Positions 5,845 through 13,651 of a DNA stretch of 16,775 nt are shown here, one piece after another. Each line of letters begins with the position of its first letter. Within the stretch, counting starts at the first letter, position 1. The notes under the pieces are model-generated. The model made no database searches. It worked only from the letters and a program-made list of their open reading frames with translations, and was not told the origin of the DNA. The stretch is from Helicobacteraceae bacterium (GTDB taxonomy: Bacteria; Campylobacterota; Campylobacteria; Campylobacterales; SZUA-545). Where the stretch lies: assembly GCA_031275395.1 (NCBI GenBank), contig JAISOU010000038.1:1-16775 (forward strand), written 5' to 3'. The translations under genes were made by a program, and so were the position numbers.

Positions 5845-7482
5845 ATGAGGTTTTATTTTGCGGGCGCGATTGTTTTTTTATTGTTGGGCTGTTACGGATC
5901 GAGAAACGGCGGCGAGGAAGACCCTAATAGAGATCTAATCTGTAGCAGAACGACGACAAACGTTCGTCTTTTTGATATAAAAGATTACGAAGGGCAAAGA
6001 GTCTCCTCCCTCGACGCGCTTTCGGCTTATCAGTGGCATTTGAAAAACTTTGCGCAAAAAACGGGCGCGGGAACTAACGACTATTCATCAAAGGCGATTA
6101 GCTCTGGAGCCGATCTTAGAGTCGAATCGGCGTGGAACTACGCGACGGGAAACGGCGTAATAATCGCGGTGATCGATACGGGAATGGACGCCTCTCACCC
6201 CGATCTCAAGCCAAATTACAACGCGGCTTTAAGTTGGAACTACGTTAAAAATCAACAAGATCCCTATCCTTATAATACGACGGTAGCTTGCGCGCACGGA
6301 ACGGCGACGGCGGGAATCGCGGCGGCAAAAGGCGGCAACGGCGGCGCGATCGGCGTTGCGCCCGACGCTACGATTGCGGCGTTAAATATCGGGTTTTGCG
6401 AGAACGCTAACGCTTCCAATAGCGAAATCGCGGACGCTCTTTCCGTCGCGAGGACAAGCAGAGGGAACAATCTGCCGATCGATATTTTTTCTAATTCGTG
6501 GGGCTGTCATCCTACCGCAAACCCGTGCTACGTCGCGTCCGAAACAGTAGAGGCGATTACCGAAGGGGCGGCTTACGGACGAAACGGTAAGGGTTCGATC
6601 TATATCTTTGCGGCGGGCAACTACCGCTACCTAAATGAGCGATCGGATCATAGCCCCCTCTTAAATCTTTTTGAAGTTTTGCCGATCGCCGCGCTAGACG
6701 CGCAGGACAAATACGCCATTTACTCCAATTCGGGCGCAAATCTGCTGGTTAGCGCGTATGGCGGTTACGGCGGAGATAGACCCGGTATTTTAACGACCGA
6801 TATTGTCGGTTGCAATACGGGATTTAACGCGGATCGTTTTATGCAACATAAAGAGAATCGTTACGGCGGCTTTACGACGCTGATGAACGGCTCTAGCGCG
6901 GCGACTCCGATGGCGGCTGGCGCGGTCGCGCTAATGTTGGAGACGAACCATAACTTAACGCAACGCGAGGTTCGCTATATTCTGGCGACGACGGCAAGGA
7001 AAAACGATCCGAGCGATTCCGATTGGAAACAAAACGGCGCGGGCTGGAATATCAACCACAATTACGGCTTTGGCGCGATCGACGCGTATAACGCCGTTCA
7101 AACGGCGCGATCTTTCATCTCTTTCGGGGCGCTATTGGAACGCAACGCCTCCGCTTTCAACGCCAACCCGATTAACATTTCAGATACTCGGATCGCCAAG
7201 ATCGAGTATGTCGATATTAACGTTAAATTAAATAAAAGCTACGACGATAAGTGCGGATTTAATTTAACGCTAAAACGCGACGGCGCGACCGACGCGGTAT
7301 TTATGAAAAACGATCGTAGTTATAATATCGTTAGCGGCGGCGACTATCATTTTGCCACGCCTAGATTTTTAGACGAAAGCGACAAGGGAATTTGGAGTTT
7401 AACGCTTGATTATTTAACCCCGTCGTGTCCGAACGGTTTAGGTATCGACTGGTGGAAAATTCGCATAAGAGGGAGAAACTGA
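5845..7482 (+). CDS. Kexin-like S8 serine protease lipoprotein with P domain (copy 2)
   Basis: A 545-residue paralogue of the protease at 2995-5250. The signal peptide ends in a good lipobox (LLGC, Cys16). It lacks the duplicated N-terminal domain of copy 1, so the catalytic domain starts soon after the anchor (YQWHLKNFAQ near residue 64). The triad is Asp111 (VIDTGM), His151 (AHGTATAG) and Ser351 (NGSSAATP), with Asn259 (AAGN) for the oxyanion hole. Residues about 440-545 form the P domain (RFLDESDKGIW, then WWKIRIRGR). No propeptide is present; a propeptide-like gene starts one base after the stop. Its own promoter and AGGA site are clear. All catalytic residues are intact, so it should be active once folded. 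Confidence 0.92.
   Translation: MRFYFAGAIVFLLLGCYGSRNGGEEDPNRDLICSRTTTNVRLFDIKDYEGQRVSSLDALSAYQWHLKNFAQKTGAGTNDYSSKAISSGADLRVESAWNYATGNGVIIAVIDTGMDASHPDLKPNYNAALSWNYVKNQQDPYPYNTTVACAHGTATAGIAAAKGGNGGAIGVAPDATIAALNIGFCENANASNSEIADALSVARTSRGNNLPIDIFSNSWGCHPTANPCYVASETVEAITEGAAYGRNGKGSIYIFAAGNYRYLNERSDHSPLLNLFEVLPIAALDAQDKYAIYSNSGANLLVSAYGGYGGDRPGILTTDIVGCNTGFNADRFMQHKENRYGGFTTLMNGSSAATPMAAGAVALMLETNHNLTQREVRYILATTARKNDPSDSDWKQNGAGWNINHNYGFGAIDAYNAVQTARSFISFGALLERNASAFNANPINISDTRIAKIEYVDINVKLNKSYDDKCGFNLTLKRDGATDAVFMKNDRSYNIVSGGDYHFATPRFLDESDKGIWSLTLDYLTPSCPNGLGIDWWKIRIRGRN
6924..7077 (+). repeat. Near-identical 154-bp block shared with 4638-4791 (copy 2)
   Basis: Partner of the block at 4638-4791, with a constant offset of 2286 bases and seven mismatches by hand count. 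A direct repeat of this length could also recombine to delete one cassette and form a hybrid protease. Confidence 0.85.
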
Positions 7483-7483
7483 A

Positions 7484-7912
7484 ATGAAAAATATCTTTAT
7501 CATTTTAATCTTTGCGGTTGCGGCTTGCGCCGACGCGCAAACTATTACTATCAAAGAGTCGCCCGATCGCGTAAATTACTATACGATCGCGCCAAACCTG
7601 TCGCAGCAAACTCTAAGCGATAAAACGCAAACTAAAAAACCGAACAGATATTATCTTTTTGGCGATCCGAATCTTGAAAGAGTATCTACGGGCAAGCTTG
7701 TCGTCAGCTTTGAAAGCGAACCTAATATCGAAGAGTTTAGCGAACGCTATCATTTAACAAATCCCAAAAGAATCAGCCGGATGTTTTATACGTGGGTTTT
7801 TGAAAACGCGAGCGACATAGACGATCTAAATCTTGCCGCGCAAATCGGCGCGAACGAAACAAACGTTCGCTACGCGAAACCCGACTGGATTTCAACGGTT
7901 GCGATTCAATGA
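7484..7912 (+). CDS. Free-standing S8-propeptide-like protein, probable protease chaperone/inhibitor (copy 2)
   Basis: 142 residues, paralogous to 5250-5753: both share KESPxRxxYYTIAP after the signal peptide and a propeptide-like C-terminal half (here about 64-140, with LVVSF, TWVF and the ending RYAKPDWI). The spacer is shorter and carries one RYYLFGD motif instead of two. The signal peptide could be cut after ADA (residue 18) or, alternatively, lipidated at Cys15 (VAAC fits a lipobox); copy 1 has no such lipobox. GGGAG upstream near 7471-7475 gives a ribosome site. The start lies one base after the protease stop, and its own stop overlaps the pseudopilin ATG as ATGA. The inferred role is folding and restraining the protease at 5845-7482. 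Confidence 0.75.
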   Translation: MKNIFIILIFAVAACADAQTITIKESPDRVNYYTIAPNLSQQTLSDKTQTKKPNRYYLFGDPNLERVSTGKLVVSFESEPNIEEFSERYHLTNPKRISRMFYTWVFENASDIDDLNLAAQIGANETNVRYAKPDWISTVAIQ

Positions 7913-8895
7913 AACGCCGCGCCGTAGCGCTTCTGATCACGCTGGTTTTTATTGCCGCCGCGCTTGGGTTTGCGGCGCTTTTTTTTACGCGGACAAATCG
8001 CGCCGTTGAGCGCGTTGTCGCAAGCGAATCTACGCTTGAAATCAACGCTTTGCTCTATTATCTGGCGCACTCGGCGATAAAAGAGCTTGTCAAAACCGCG
8101 AAACGCCAAGCGGTCGCGATCTGCGCGATTGCCGAGAATAAAAAATCCTGCCAAGAAAAGGTTATGATCGAGATTTACGATATTTTTTATTCGCTGCCGT
8201 TAGCGTTTCAGATCGGCAAAAATTACGTAAATATTCGTTGCTCTCCTTCGGGAACAAAACCTAATATCAATCTGTTAAAGATTCCGGACGGAGTTAGCGA
8301 ACAAGATCGCGATCATATAGCTTTCAGACGGCGCGATCGAACGGAACAGTTTCTGCGCGATCGTTACCGTCTTTACGCTTCGTGGCAGTTTTTTGAGCTT
8401 TTGGATTTTACCTTTGATACGAGCGGCGAGAAAAACGCCTATCTAAAAAACGACAAGCGGCTAAACGTCGCCAAACCAAATATAGAGCGCGGACGGATCG
8501 GCTCTCCTCGCCAGCTATACGCGATCGCGCAGGATTATGCGATCTTAACTCAGGACGAATCGGTTTTGAGTATCCCTTGGGAAACTTTGTTTAGCTACGA
8601 ATCGCCAAATGATTTAATCGATTTTAACAATATGGACAGAGAGGCTTGCAAGCTTGTTTTTCATAATATGAACGGCGCGTGCGATCGCTTTAACGACGAA
8701 AGAGTTAGCCAAGAGGATTTAACCCGCCGTTATATCGACGCGAACCAAACTATTAACGATTTTTCTTTAACGTTTGGCTTTAACTCGTCGCTTCTGTGCA
8801 ATATCAATTACGCCGTCGGTAAAAAAAACTTTCGCTACTCCTTCTACTATGATACTAACGCCGAAAAACTAAACGGCTTTCGCATCATCGAATAA
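7909..8895 (+). CDS. GspK-like minor pseudopilin (type II secretion/pilus-type)
   Basis: A 328-residue protein beginning MKRRAVALLITLVF: a short basic leader, then a long hydrophobic helix without the Glu5 that major pilins carry, as in GspK. A prepilin peptidase cut after Ala5 is plausible. The rest fits the GspK plan: an N-terminal stalk helix (to about 65), a PNINLLKI segment similar to the usual INxNxL, then LLDFTFDTSGEKNAYL with a later RIGSPRQLYAIAQ, resembling the LLDWID...E-rich, EL...G helical domain. In type II secretion GspK caps the pseudopilus. It starts inside the stop codon of the preceding gene (ATGA) with no ribosome site, so its synthesis is coupled to the protease chaperone. 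No other secretion genes are in the window. The family call is by pattern only. Confidence 0.62.
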   Translation: MKRRAVALLITLVFIAAALGFAALFFTRTNRAVERVVASESTLEINALLYYLAHSAIKELVKTAKRQAVAICAIAENKKSCQEKVMIEIYDIFYSLPLAFQIGKNYVNIRCSPSGTKPNINLLKIPDGVSEQDRDHIAFRRRDRTEQFLRDRYRLYASWQFFELLDFTFDTSGEKNAYLKNDKRLNVAKPNIERGRIGSPRQLYAIAQDYAILTQDESVLSIPWETLFSYESPNDLIDFNNMDREACKLVFHNMNGACDRFNDERVSQEDLTRRYIDANQTINDFSLTFGFNSSLLCNINYAVGKKNFRYSFYYDTNAEKLNGFRIIE

Positions 8896-8915
8896 CCTAA
8901 AACTTCGTTTACGCC

Positions 8916-9058
8916 ACAAACCGCCTACGCCGTTATTCCCGCTTCCCTTCCCGCCTTGCGCTCCTCCGCTTTGTTATGAAGCGGCGCTTCCTTCGCGATT
9001 GATGGTTGGAGAGCGCCTATCGCTCCGTCGCGGGAATGACCGAGCGCGGCGGTTTTGT
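8916..9058. repeat. Imperfect inverted-repeat element in the intergenic region
   Basis: The ends, about 27 and 29 bases (8916-8942 and 9030-9058), are imperfect reverse complements, sharing ACAAA, CCGCC and ATTCCCGC in order. Inside lie two smaller hairpins: CCGCTT/AAGCGG (8966-8971 with 8979-8984) and GAGCG/CGCTC (9011-9015 with 9021-9025). It has no coding capacity. This could be a MITE or REP-type element, or a structured RNA. It also fills the convergent space between the pseudopilin gene and lepA, where it could help stop transcription. Confidence 0.45.
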
Positions 9059-9078
9059 TGGTAAATGCGTAAGATTTA

Positions 9079-9096
9079 GCGCTCCGCAAATAGCGC
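9079..9096 (-). terminator. Possible weak terminator of lepA
   Basis: GCGCT (9079-9083) pairs with AGCGC (9092-9096) around eight bases, just beyond the lepA stop codon. On the minus strand it is followed by TAAATCTT. The stem is short, so confidence is low. Confidence 0.25.
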
Positions 9097-9106
9097 GAAT
9101 AGGCGT

Positions 9107-10900
9107 TTAAGAGTCGATTTTCAAAACGGCTAAAAACGCCTCTTGCGGGATTGCTACTTTACCGATCGCCTTCATTCGTTTTTTGCCCTCTTTTTGTTTT
9201 TCAAGTAGCTTTCGTTTGCGGGTAATATCGCCGCCGTAGCATTTTGCCGTTACGTTTTTTCCAACCGATTTTATCGTTTCTCTGGCGATCACTTTCGCGC
9301 CGATACTCGCTTGGATCGCCACTTCAAATAACTGCCGATCGATTAGCTCTTTCATCTTGCCGATCAGCTCTCGACCTCTCGCTTCGGCTTTGGAACGATC
9401 GATAATCAAGCTAAGCGCGTCGACCGTTTCGCCCGCCACGCGAATATCAAGTTTGACTAGATTTCCCTCGCGGTATTCGATCGGCTCGTAATCAAAACTT
9501 GCGTATCCTTTTGATAGGCTTTTAAGTTTATCGTAAAAATCGCTTATCACTTCGTTGAGAGGGATTGCATATACGAGCATAACGCGATTTTCGCCCGCAT
9601 ACTCCATTTTTTCTTGAACGCCGCGCTTGGAGTTCAAAAGAGCGATCATAGCGCCCACAAACTCGTTAGGCGCGATGATCGTTCCCCTAGCGTAAGGCTC
9701 GAAAATCTTGTCGATCTGCCCCGCGTCGGGAAGCGCGGAAGGGTTTGAAACGAACGTTTTTTCGCCCTTAGTCGTCAAAACCTCGTAGGTAACGCCGGGC
9801 GCGGTAACGATCAGGTCAAGATCAAACTCTCTACTTAAACGTTCCTTAATCACGTCCATATGCAACAATCCCAAAAATCCCACGCGAAAACCAAAGCCGA
9901 GCGCGACTGAAGTTTCGGGCTGATAAGAGATGCTGGAGTCGTTCATCTTGAGCTTTTCCAAAGCGTCGTGCAGAGGTTCAAACTGCTCGGTTTCAATCGG
10001 ATAAATCCCCGCAAAAACATAGGCTTTTGCCTCGTGATAGCTCGTTACGGGATTTTCGGCGCCTCCGATCGCGTCTGTGATCGTATCGCCCACGCGGGTT
10101 TCTCCTACGGTTTTCACGCCCAAAACCACAACGCCTATCTCTCCCGTTTTCAATTCGGCGGCTACGATATGCTCTATTGGGTGCGGATAGTAAAGCTCGT
10201 TTATTTCATATAGCTTTTGACTTGCCATCATCAAAACTTTTCGCCCTTTTTTCAGCGCTCCGTCAAAGACGCGAACTAACGCCAAAGCGCCCAAATAATT
10301 GTCGAACCAGCTATCGTATATCAGCGCTTTAACGGGCGCTTTAGGATCGCCTGTCGGCGGCGGGACTTTTTCTACGATCGTATCTAATAAATCGGCGATC
10401 CCAAGTCCGCTTTTTGCCGAAACGAGATTCGCGCTTGAACAGTCGATTCCTATAATGTTTTCAATCTCAGCTTTTACGCGGCGAACGTCCGCGCTTGGCA
10501 GATCGATCTTATTGATCACGGGCAGAATCTCTACGCCGTTTTCGATCGCCATATAACAGTTTGCGATCGTCTGCGCCTGAACGCCCTGCGTCGCGTCGAC
10601 GACAAGTAACGCGCCTTCGGAGCTAATCAGCGACTTGCTTACCTCGTGCGAAAAATCGACGTGTCCGGGCGTGTCGATCAGATTTAGGACGTAGTTTTCG
10701 CCGCCTTTTTGGTAGTTTAACCGCACGCTTTGCGCTTTGATCGTGATGCCGCGTTCGCGCTCTATTTCCATACCGTCAAGCAGTTGATCGCGCATCTGCC
10801 TCGCGCTGACCGATCGCGTTTCCTGAATAATCCGATCGGCAAGCGTGCTTTTGCCGTGATCGATATGGGCGATAATCGAAAAATTACGAATGTTCCGCAT
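9107..10900 (-). CDS. lepA: Translation GTPase LepA (elongation factor 4)
   Basis: A ribosome-associated GTPase that acts in translation, with proposed roles in initiation and back-translocation. The 597-residue length is typical. The GTPase motifs are all present: AHIDHGKST (11-19, G1), the GITIKA switch with Thr53 (G2), DTPGH (76-80, G3), NKID (130-133, G4) and SAKSG (G5). The unique C-terminal domain ends with the conserved block [21 protein letters not shown]. The ATG has an AAAGG site a few bases upstream (minus strand, near 10904-10908). A likely -10 box, TATATT, lies at 10961-10956, so it is probably transcribed alone. Confidence 0.98.
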   Translation of the reverse strand: MRNIRNFSIIAHIDHGKSTLADRIIQETRSVSARQMRDQLLDGMEIERERGITIKAQSVRLNYQKGGENYVLNLIDTPGHVDFSHEVSKSLISSEGALLVVDATQGVQAQTIANCYMAIENGVEILPVINKIDLPSADVRRVKAEIENIIGIDCSSANLVSAKSGLGIADLLDTIVEKVPPPTGDPKAPVKALIYDSWFDNYLGALALVRVFDGALKKGRKVLMMASQKLYEINELYYPHPIEHIVAAELKTGEIGVVVLGVKTVGETRVGDTITDAIGGAENPVTSYHEAKAYVFAGIYPIETEQFEPLHDALEKLKMNDSSISYQPETSVALGFGFRVGFLGLLHMDVIKERLSREFDLDLIVTAPGVTYEVLTTKGEKTFVSNPSALPDAGQIDKIFEPYARGTIIAPNEFVGAMIALLNSKRGVQEKMEYAGENRVMLVYAIPLNEVISDFYDKLKSLSKGYASFDYEPIEYREGNLVKLDIRVAGETVDALSLIIDRSKAEARGRELIGKMKELIDRQLFEVAIQASIGAKVIARETIKSVGKNVTAKCYGGDITRKRKLLEKQKEGKKRMKAIGKVAIPQEAFLAVLKIDS

Positions 10901-10955
10901 TTTTGCCTTTAGTTAGCCGCGTTCGCCGCGCTTTTACGCTTCGTTAAAACGCGCA

Positions 10956-10961
10956 AATATA
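10956..10961 (-). promoter_or_regulatory. Probable -10 box of lepA
   Basis: TATATT on the minus strand, about 56 bases before the lepA start. No convincing -35 was found at the right distance. The rest of 10901-11001 holds nothing else I can identify. Confidence 0.4.
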
Positions 10962-11001
10962 CCAAATAAGCGCATTTGTTTTGCGCGGCGCGGCTCAAGG
11001 A

Positions 11002-11817
11002 TCAGTTTTGCGAAGAATACCAAGGAAACAAACGGCGCGTAACAAGGGTAAAAAGCCGATCGGCTGTAAAACCCAACGCGCCCAATACGCCTATGCCTAT
11101 AAACATCCACTCCACGTAAAAAAGCTGATTGCCAAGCGACATCATATACGCGATACCGTTCAGGCTACCGCTTAATTCAGCCGCCACAAGTACCACGAGA
11201 GATAGCGCGATGGCTTGGCGAATCCCCGTAAGAATAAACGGCAAAGCGGCGGGCAAAACGACCAAAAAGAGCGTATCAAAGCGGCTTGCGCCTAAACTCG
11301 CGGCGCTTTTTAGGTAGATCGTATTGACGTCGCGCGCGCCGATTAAAGTCGTAATCCAAACCGGAAAAAACGCGCCCCAAGCGATCAGTATAATTTTTGG
11401 CGACTCTCCAATCCCAAACCACAACACCACGATCGGCACGATCGCCAATACCGGCACGGCGCGAAAACCGTGAAAGATCGGTTCGGTAACGCCGCTAAAC
11501 CATTCGACCCGCGCGGAAGCTACGCCGACAATCACGCCCAGCGTCGCGCCGATCGCAAAGCCCACGATCGCCCGCTCTAAACTGGCGACTATATGAGTCC
11601 ATAATTCGCCGGAAGCAATCAAAGGCGCTAGGCTCTGCGCCACTTTAGACGGCGGCGGAAACAGCGCGGGATTTAACCGCGATATGATCGTCGGGGTAAG
11701 CTCCCATAACCCTAAAAATATGATCGCGCCCAATAGATTCAGCGTTATTCGTTTGAACCGCCGCGCTCGTTTTTTGCGTTGCGCCAAACGTTTGAATTCT
11801 TCTTGAAGTTCCGTCAT
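11002..11817 (-). CDS. ABC importer permease, SsuC/TauC type
   Basis: The inner-membrane channel subunit of a nitrate/sulfonate/taurine-type ABC importer, 271 residues. After a basic N-terminus there are about six hydrophobic segments. The cytoplasmic EAA-type loop that docks the ATPase is visible at about 171-200 (SAASLGASRFDTLF, then LPAALPFILTGIR). It starts four bases after the ATPase stop, so the two are co-transcribed and probably co-translated. The substrate cannot be read from the permease; related importers carry aliphatic sulfonates, taurine, nitrate, or thiamine and riboflavin precursors. Confidence 0.9.
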   Translation of the reverse strand: MTELQEEFKRLAQRKKRARRFKRITLNLLGAIIFLGLWELTPTIISRLNPALFPPPSKVAQSLAPLIASGELWTHIVASLERAIVGFAIGATLGVIVGVASARVEWFSGVTEPIFHGFRAVPVLAIVPIVVLWFGIGESPKIILIAWGAFFPVWITTLIGARDVNTIYLKSAASLGASRFDTLFLVVLPAALPFILTGIRQAIALSLVVLVAAELSGSLNGIAYMMSLGNQLFYVEWMFIGIGVLGALGFTADRLFTLVTRRLFPWYSSQN

Positions 11818-11821
11818 TTTT

Positions 11822-12574
11822 CTAAATAGCTCCTCCGTATTGATTGCCGTAGAGTGCCTCTTCGATCGCTCGATACTCTAAAGCAAACTCCCGCGATCCG
11901 CGCAAACGCGGATAAGGCGCGGCGATCGTTCTGCTTCCCGCGATCGCGCCTCGCCGCATTACCATCGCGCGTTGCGCCAAAAAGATCGCTTCGTCTATGC
12001 TGTGCGTTACGAATAGAATCGTTACGCCTATATCTTTCCAAAGCCGCAATAGATCGCCTTGTAATTCGCCGCGAGTAAGCGCGTCGACCGCCGCGAAAGG
12101 TTCGTCCATCAATAAAACCGCCGGATGCGTTACGAGCGATCGCGCCACCGCCACCCGCTGCCGCTGTCCGCCGCTAAGCTCGTGGGGATAACGCCGCGCG
12201 CACTCCTCTAGCCGCACCATTTTTAACGCCTCTATAGCGCGATCGGTTCGCTCCGTTTTACCGATACCTAAAGATCGCAGTCCAAAAGAAACGTTTTGAA
12301 TCGCGCTCATCCAAGGAAATAGCGCATACTCCTGAAACACGATCGAACGATCTGGCGCGGGCTTTTCTACCCGCTCGCCGTCAATTAGCGCTTCGCCCGC
12401 GCTAGGCGTTATAAATCCCGCCAATATATGAAGTAACGTAGTTTTGCCGCAACCGGAATGACCCAGTAAGCAGACAAACTCGCCGCTATCGATATTAAAA
12501 CTAACGTTATCCAGCGCTAAAAACGGTTCGTTTTTGCCCTCGAAACAGCGGCTGACTGATCGAAACTCAATCAT
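11822..12574 (-). CDS. ABC importer ATPase, SsuB/TauB type
   Basis: The cytoplasmic energy subunit, 250 residues. Walker A GHSGCGKTT (38-46), Q-loop Gln81, signature LSGGQ (133-137), Walker B VLLMDEP (153-159) with AAVD as D-loop, and the H-loop His191 are all present, so it should hydrolyse ATP. The sequence FQEYALFPWMS is typical of the nitrate/sulfonate/taurine ATPases. Only a weak AGGG lies upstream of the ATG. It is first in an ATPase-permease pair; the binding-protein gene lies further upstream on the same strand beyond an inverted amidohydrolase gene. Confidence 0.93.
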   Translation of the reverse strand: MIEFRSVSRCFEGKNEPFLALDNVSFNIDSGEFVCLLGHSGCGKTTLLHILAGFITPSAGEALIDGERVEKPAPDRSIVFQEYALFPWMSAIQNVSFGLRSLGIGKTERTDRAIEALKMVRLEECARRYPHELSGGQRQRVAVARSLVTHPAVLLMDEPFAAVDALTRGELQGDLLRLWKDIGVTILFVTHSIDEAIFLAQRAMVMRRGAIAGSRTIAAPYPRLRGSREFALEYRAIEEALYGNQYGGAI

Positions 12575-12674
12575 CTACTACCCTAAAATCCGCGATTTTT
12601 ATCTGCCCTCGCTTGGATTTTAGCATTATCTTGATAAAATTAAGCGATTTACTTTACATTTAGAAGGATTAACG

Positions 12675-13610
12675 TTGGCTAGAAAACTGATTGAAACCCA
12701 CTGTCATCTTATCGGAGCGTCGCCGATAAGCGAAAATCTTGGCGACAAGGTACGAACGCTATCGGATAAGATCGCGTTTCGCACAAGATATCCCGATCTA
12801 TACGCGCAACGTATCAAGCTAGCGCCGATCGATCTTTGCGACGCGCTGCTTGCCGATATGGATAATAGCGGCGTAACCCACGCGATTATCCAGCAAGATT
12901 ACGGCAGAGGCGATAACGATATGGTAGCCGCGCAAGTAGCCAAACGTCCCGATCGCTTCTTCGGTCTAGTCAAAATGCAACGTTATACCGATTTTATCAA
13001 TCGAATGCCTACGCGAGAGGAGGCGCCGGCTTACAGAGAGTTTGCGGTTAAAGAGATCAGGCGCGGCATAGAGGATTTAGGTTTAGTCGGGGTAGGCGAG
13101 TTTTTCGCGCGGGTATTTACTAGCGAGGTCAATCCGGACAACATTCTGGAGGATTTCCGCCCGATCTTCAACGCGCTTAACGAATACAAAGCGCCCATTC
13201 AGATACAGACAGCTTGGACGCAGTTTCCCCATAATCTCTTTTACGGCGATCCGCTATGGGTAGATGAAATCGCGGGGGAATATCCGCGAGTTCCGATTAT
13301 TTTGACGAAAATGGGACGCGGTTTTGAATCGCTTTTTGATAACGCTCTTATGGTCGCTATGCGCAACGCCAACGTATATTTTGATATTGTGGATACCAAC
13401 GCCAACCATCTGCGCCGCGCTATAGACGCGATCGGTTCCGATCGAATTATGTTCGGTAGCGACTGGTGTTGCATAACTCGCTGGGTAAGAGAACCCGCCG
13501 ATTGCTATCAGCGTTGCCTAAACCTACTAGATCAGGCAAACGCTACTCCAGAAGAGCGCGAAAATATAGAGTGGCGAACGGCCGCAAAGGTTTTCAACCT
13601 AAAGATCTAA
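12675..13610 (+). CDS. Amidohydrolase-2 family TIM-barrel protein with altered metal site
   Basis: 311 residues, starting at TTG 12675 with AAGGA at 12664-12668; no better start is in frame. It resembles the ACMSD/gamma-resorcylate decarboxylase branch of the amidohydrolase superfamily: HxH on strand 1 (His9, His11), GVGEFF near 139-144, MFGSDWC with Asp263 on strand 8, and a final NIEWRTAAKVFNL helix. The His usually found on strand 5 appears replaced by Gln178 (IQIQTA), and the one on strand 6 by Lys212 (ILTKMG). That leaves an incomplete or different metal site, so the reaction is unknown. It sits divergently from the importer ATPase and convergently with the binding protein, so it may act on the imported compound. 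Confidence 0.8.
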   Translation: MARKLIETHCHLIGASPISENLGDKVRTLSDKIAFRTRYPDLYAQRIKLAPIDLCDALLADMDNSGVTHAIIQQDYGRGDNDMVAAQVAKRPDRFFGLVKMQRYTDFINRMPTREEAPAYREFAVKEIRRGIEDLGLVGVGEFFARVFTSEVNPDNILEDFRPIFNALNEYKAPIQIQTAWTQFPHNLFYGDPLWVDEIAGEYPRVPIILTKMGRGFESLFDNALMVAMRNANVYFDIVDTNANHLRRAIDAIGSDRIMFGSDWCCITRWVREPADCYQRCLNLLDQANATPEERENIEWRTAAKVFNLKI

Positions 13611-13620
13611 ACCGCGTCAA

Positions 13621-13643
13621 GCGCGCCGATTCCTTTGGCGCGC
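13621..13643. terminator. Bidirectional hairpin between convergent genes
   Basis: GCGCGCC (13621-13627) pairs perfectly with GGCGCGC (13637-13643) around a nine-base loop. It lies between the amidohydrolase stop (13610) and the binding-protein stop (13652). No long T run follows on either side, so strength is uncertain. Confidence 0.55.
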
Positions 13644-13651
13644 CCCTCGTT

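Noticed and set aside
8896-9106. CRISPR array or tRNA in the structured intergenic stretch
   Set aside because: There are no regularly spaced direct repeats and no cloverleaf or CCA end; the structure is inverted repeats only.
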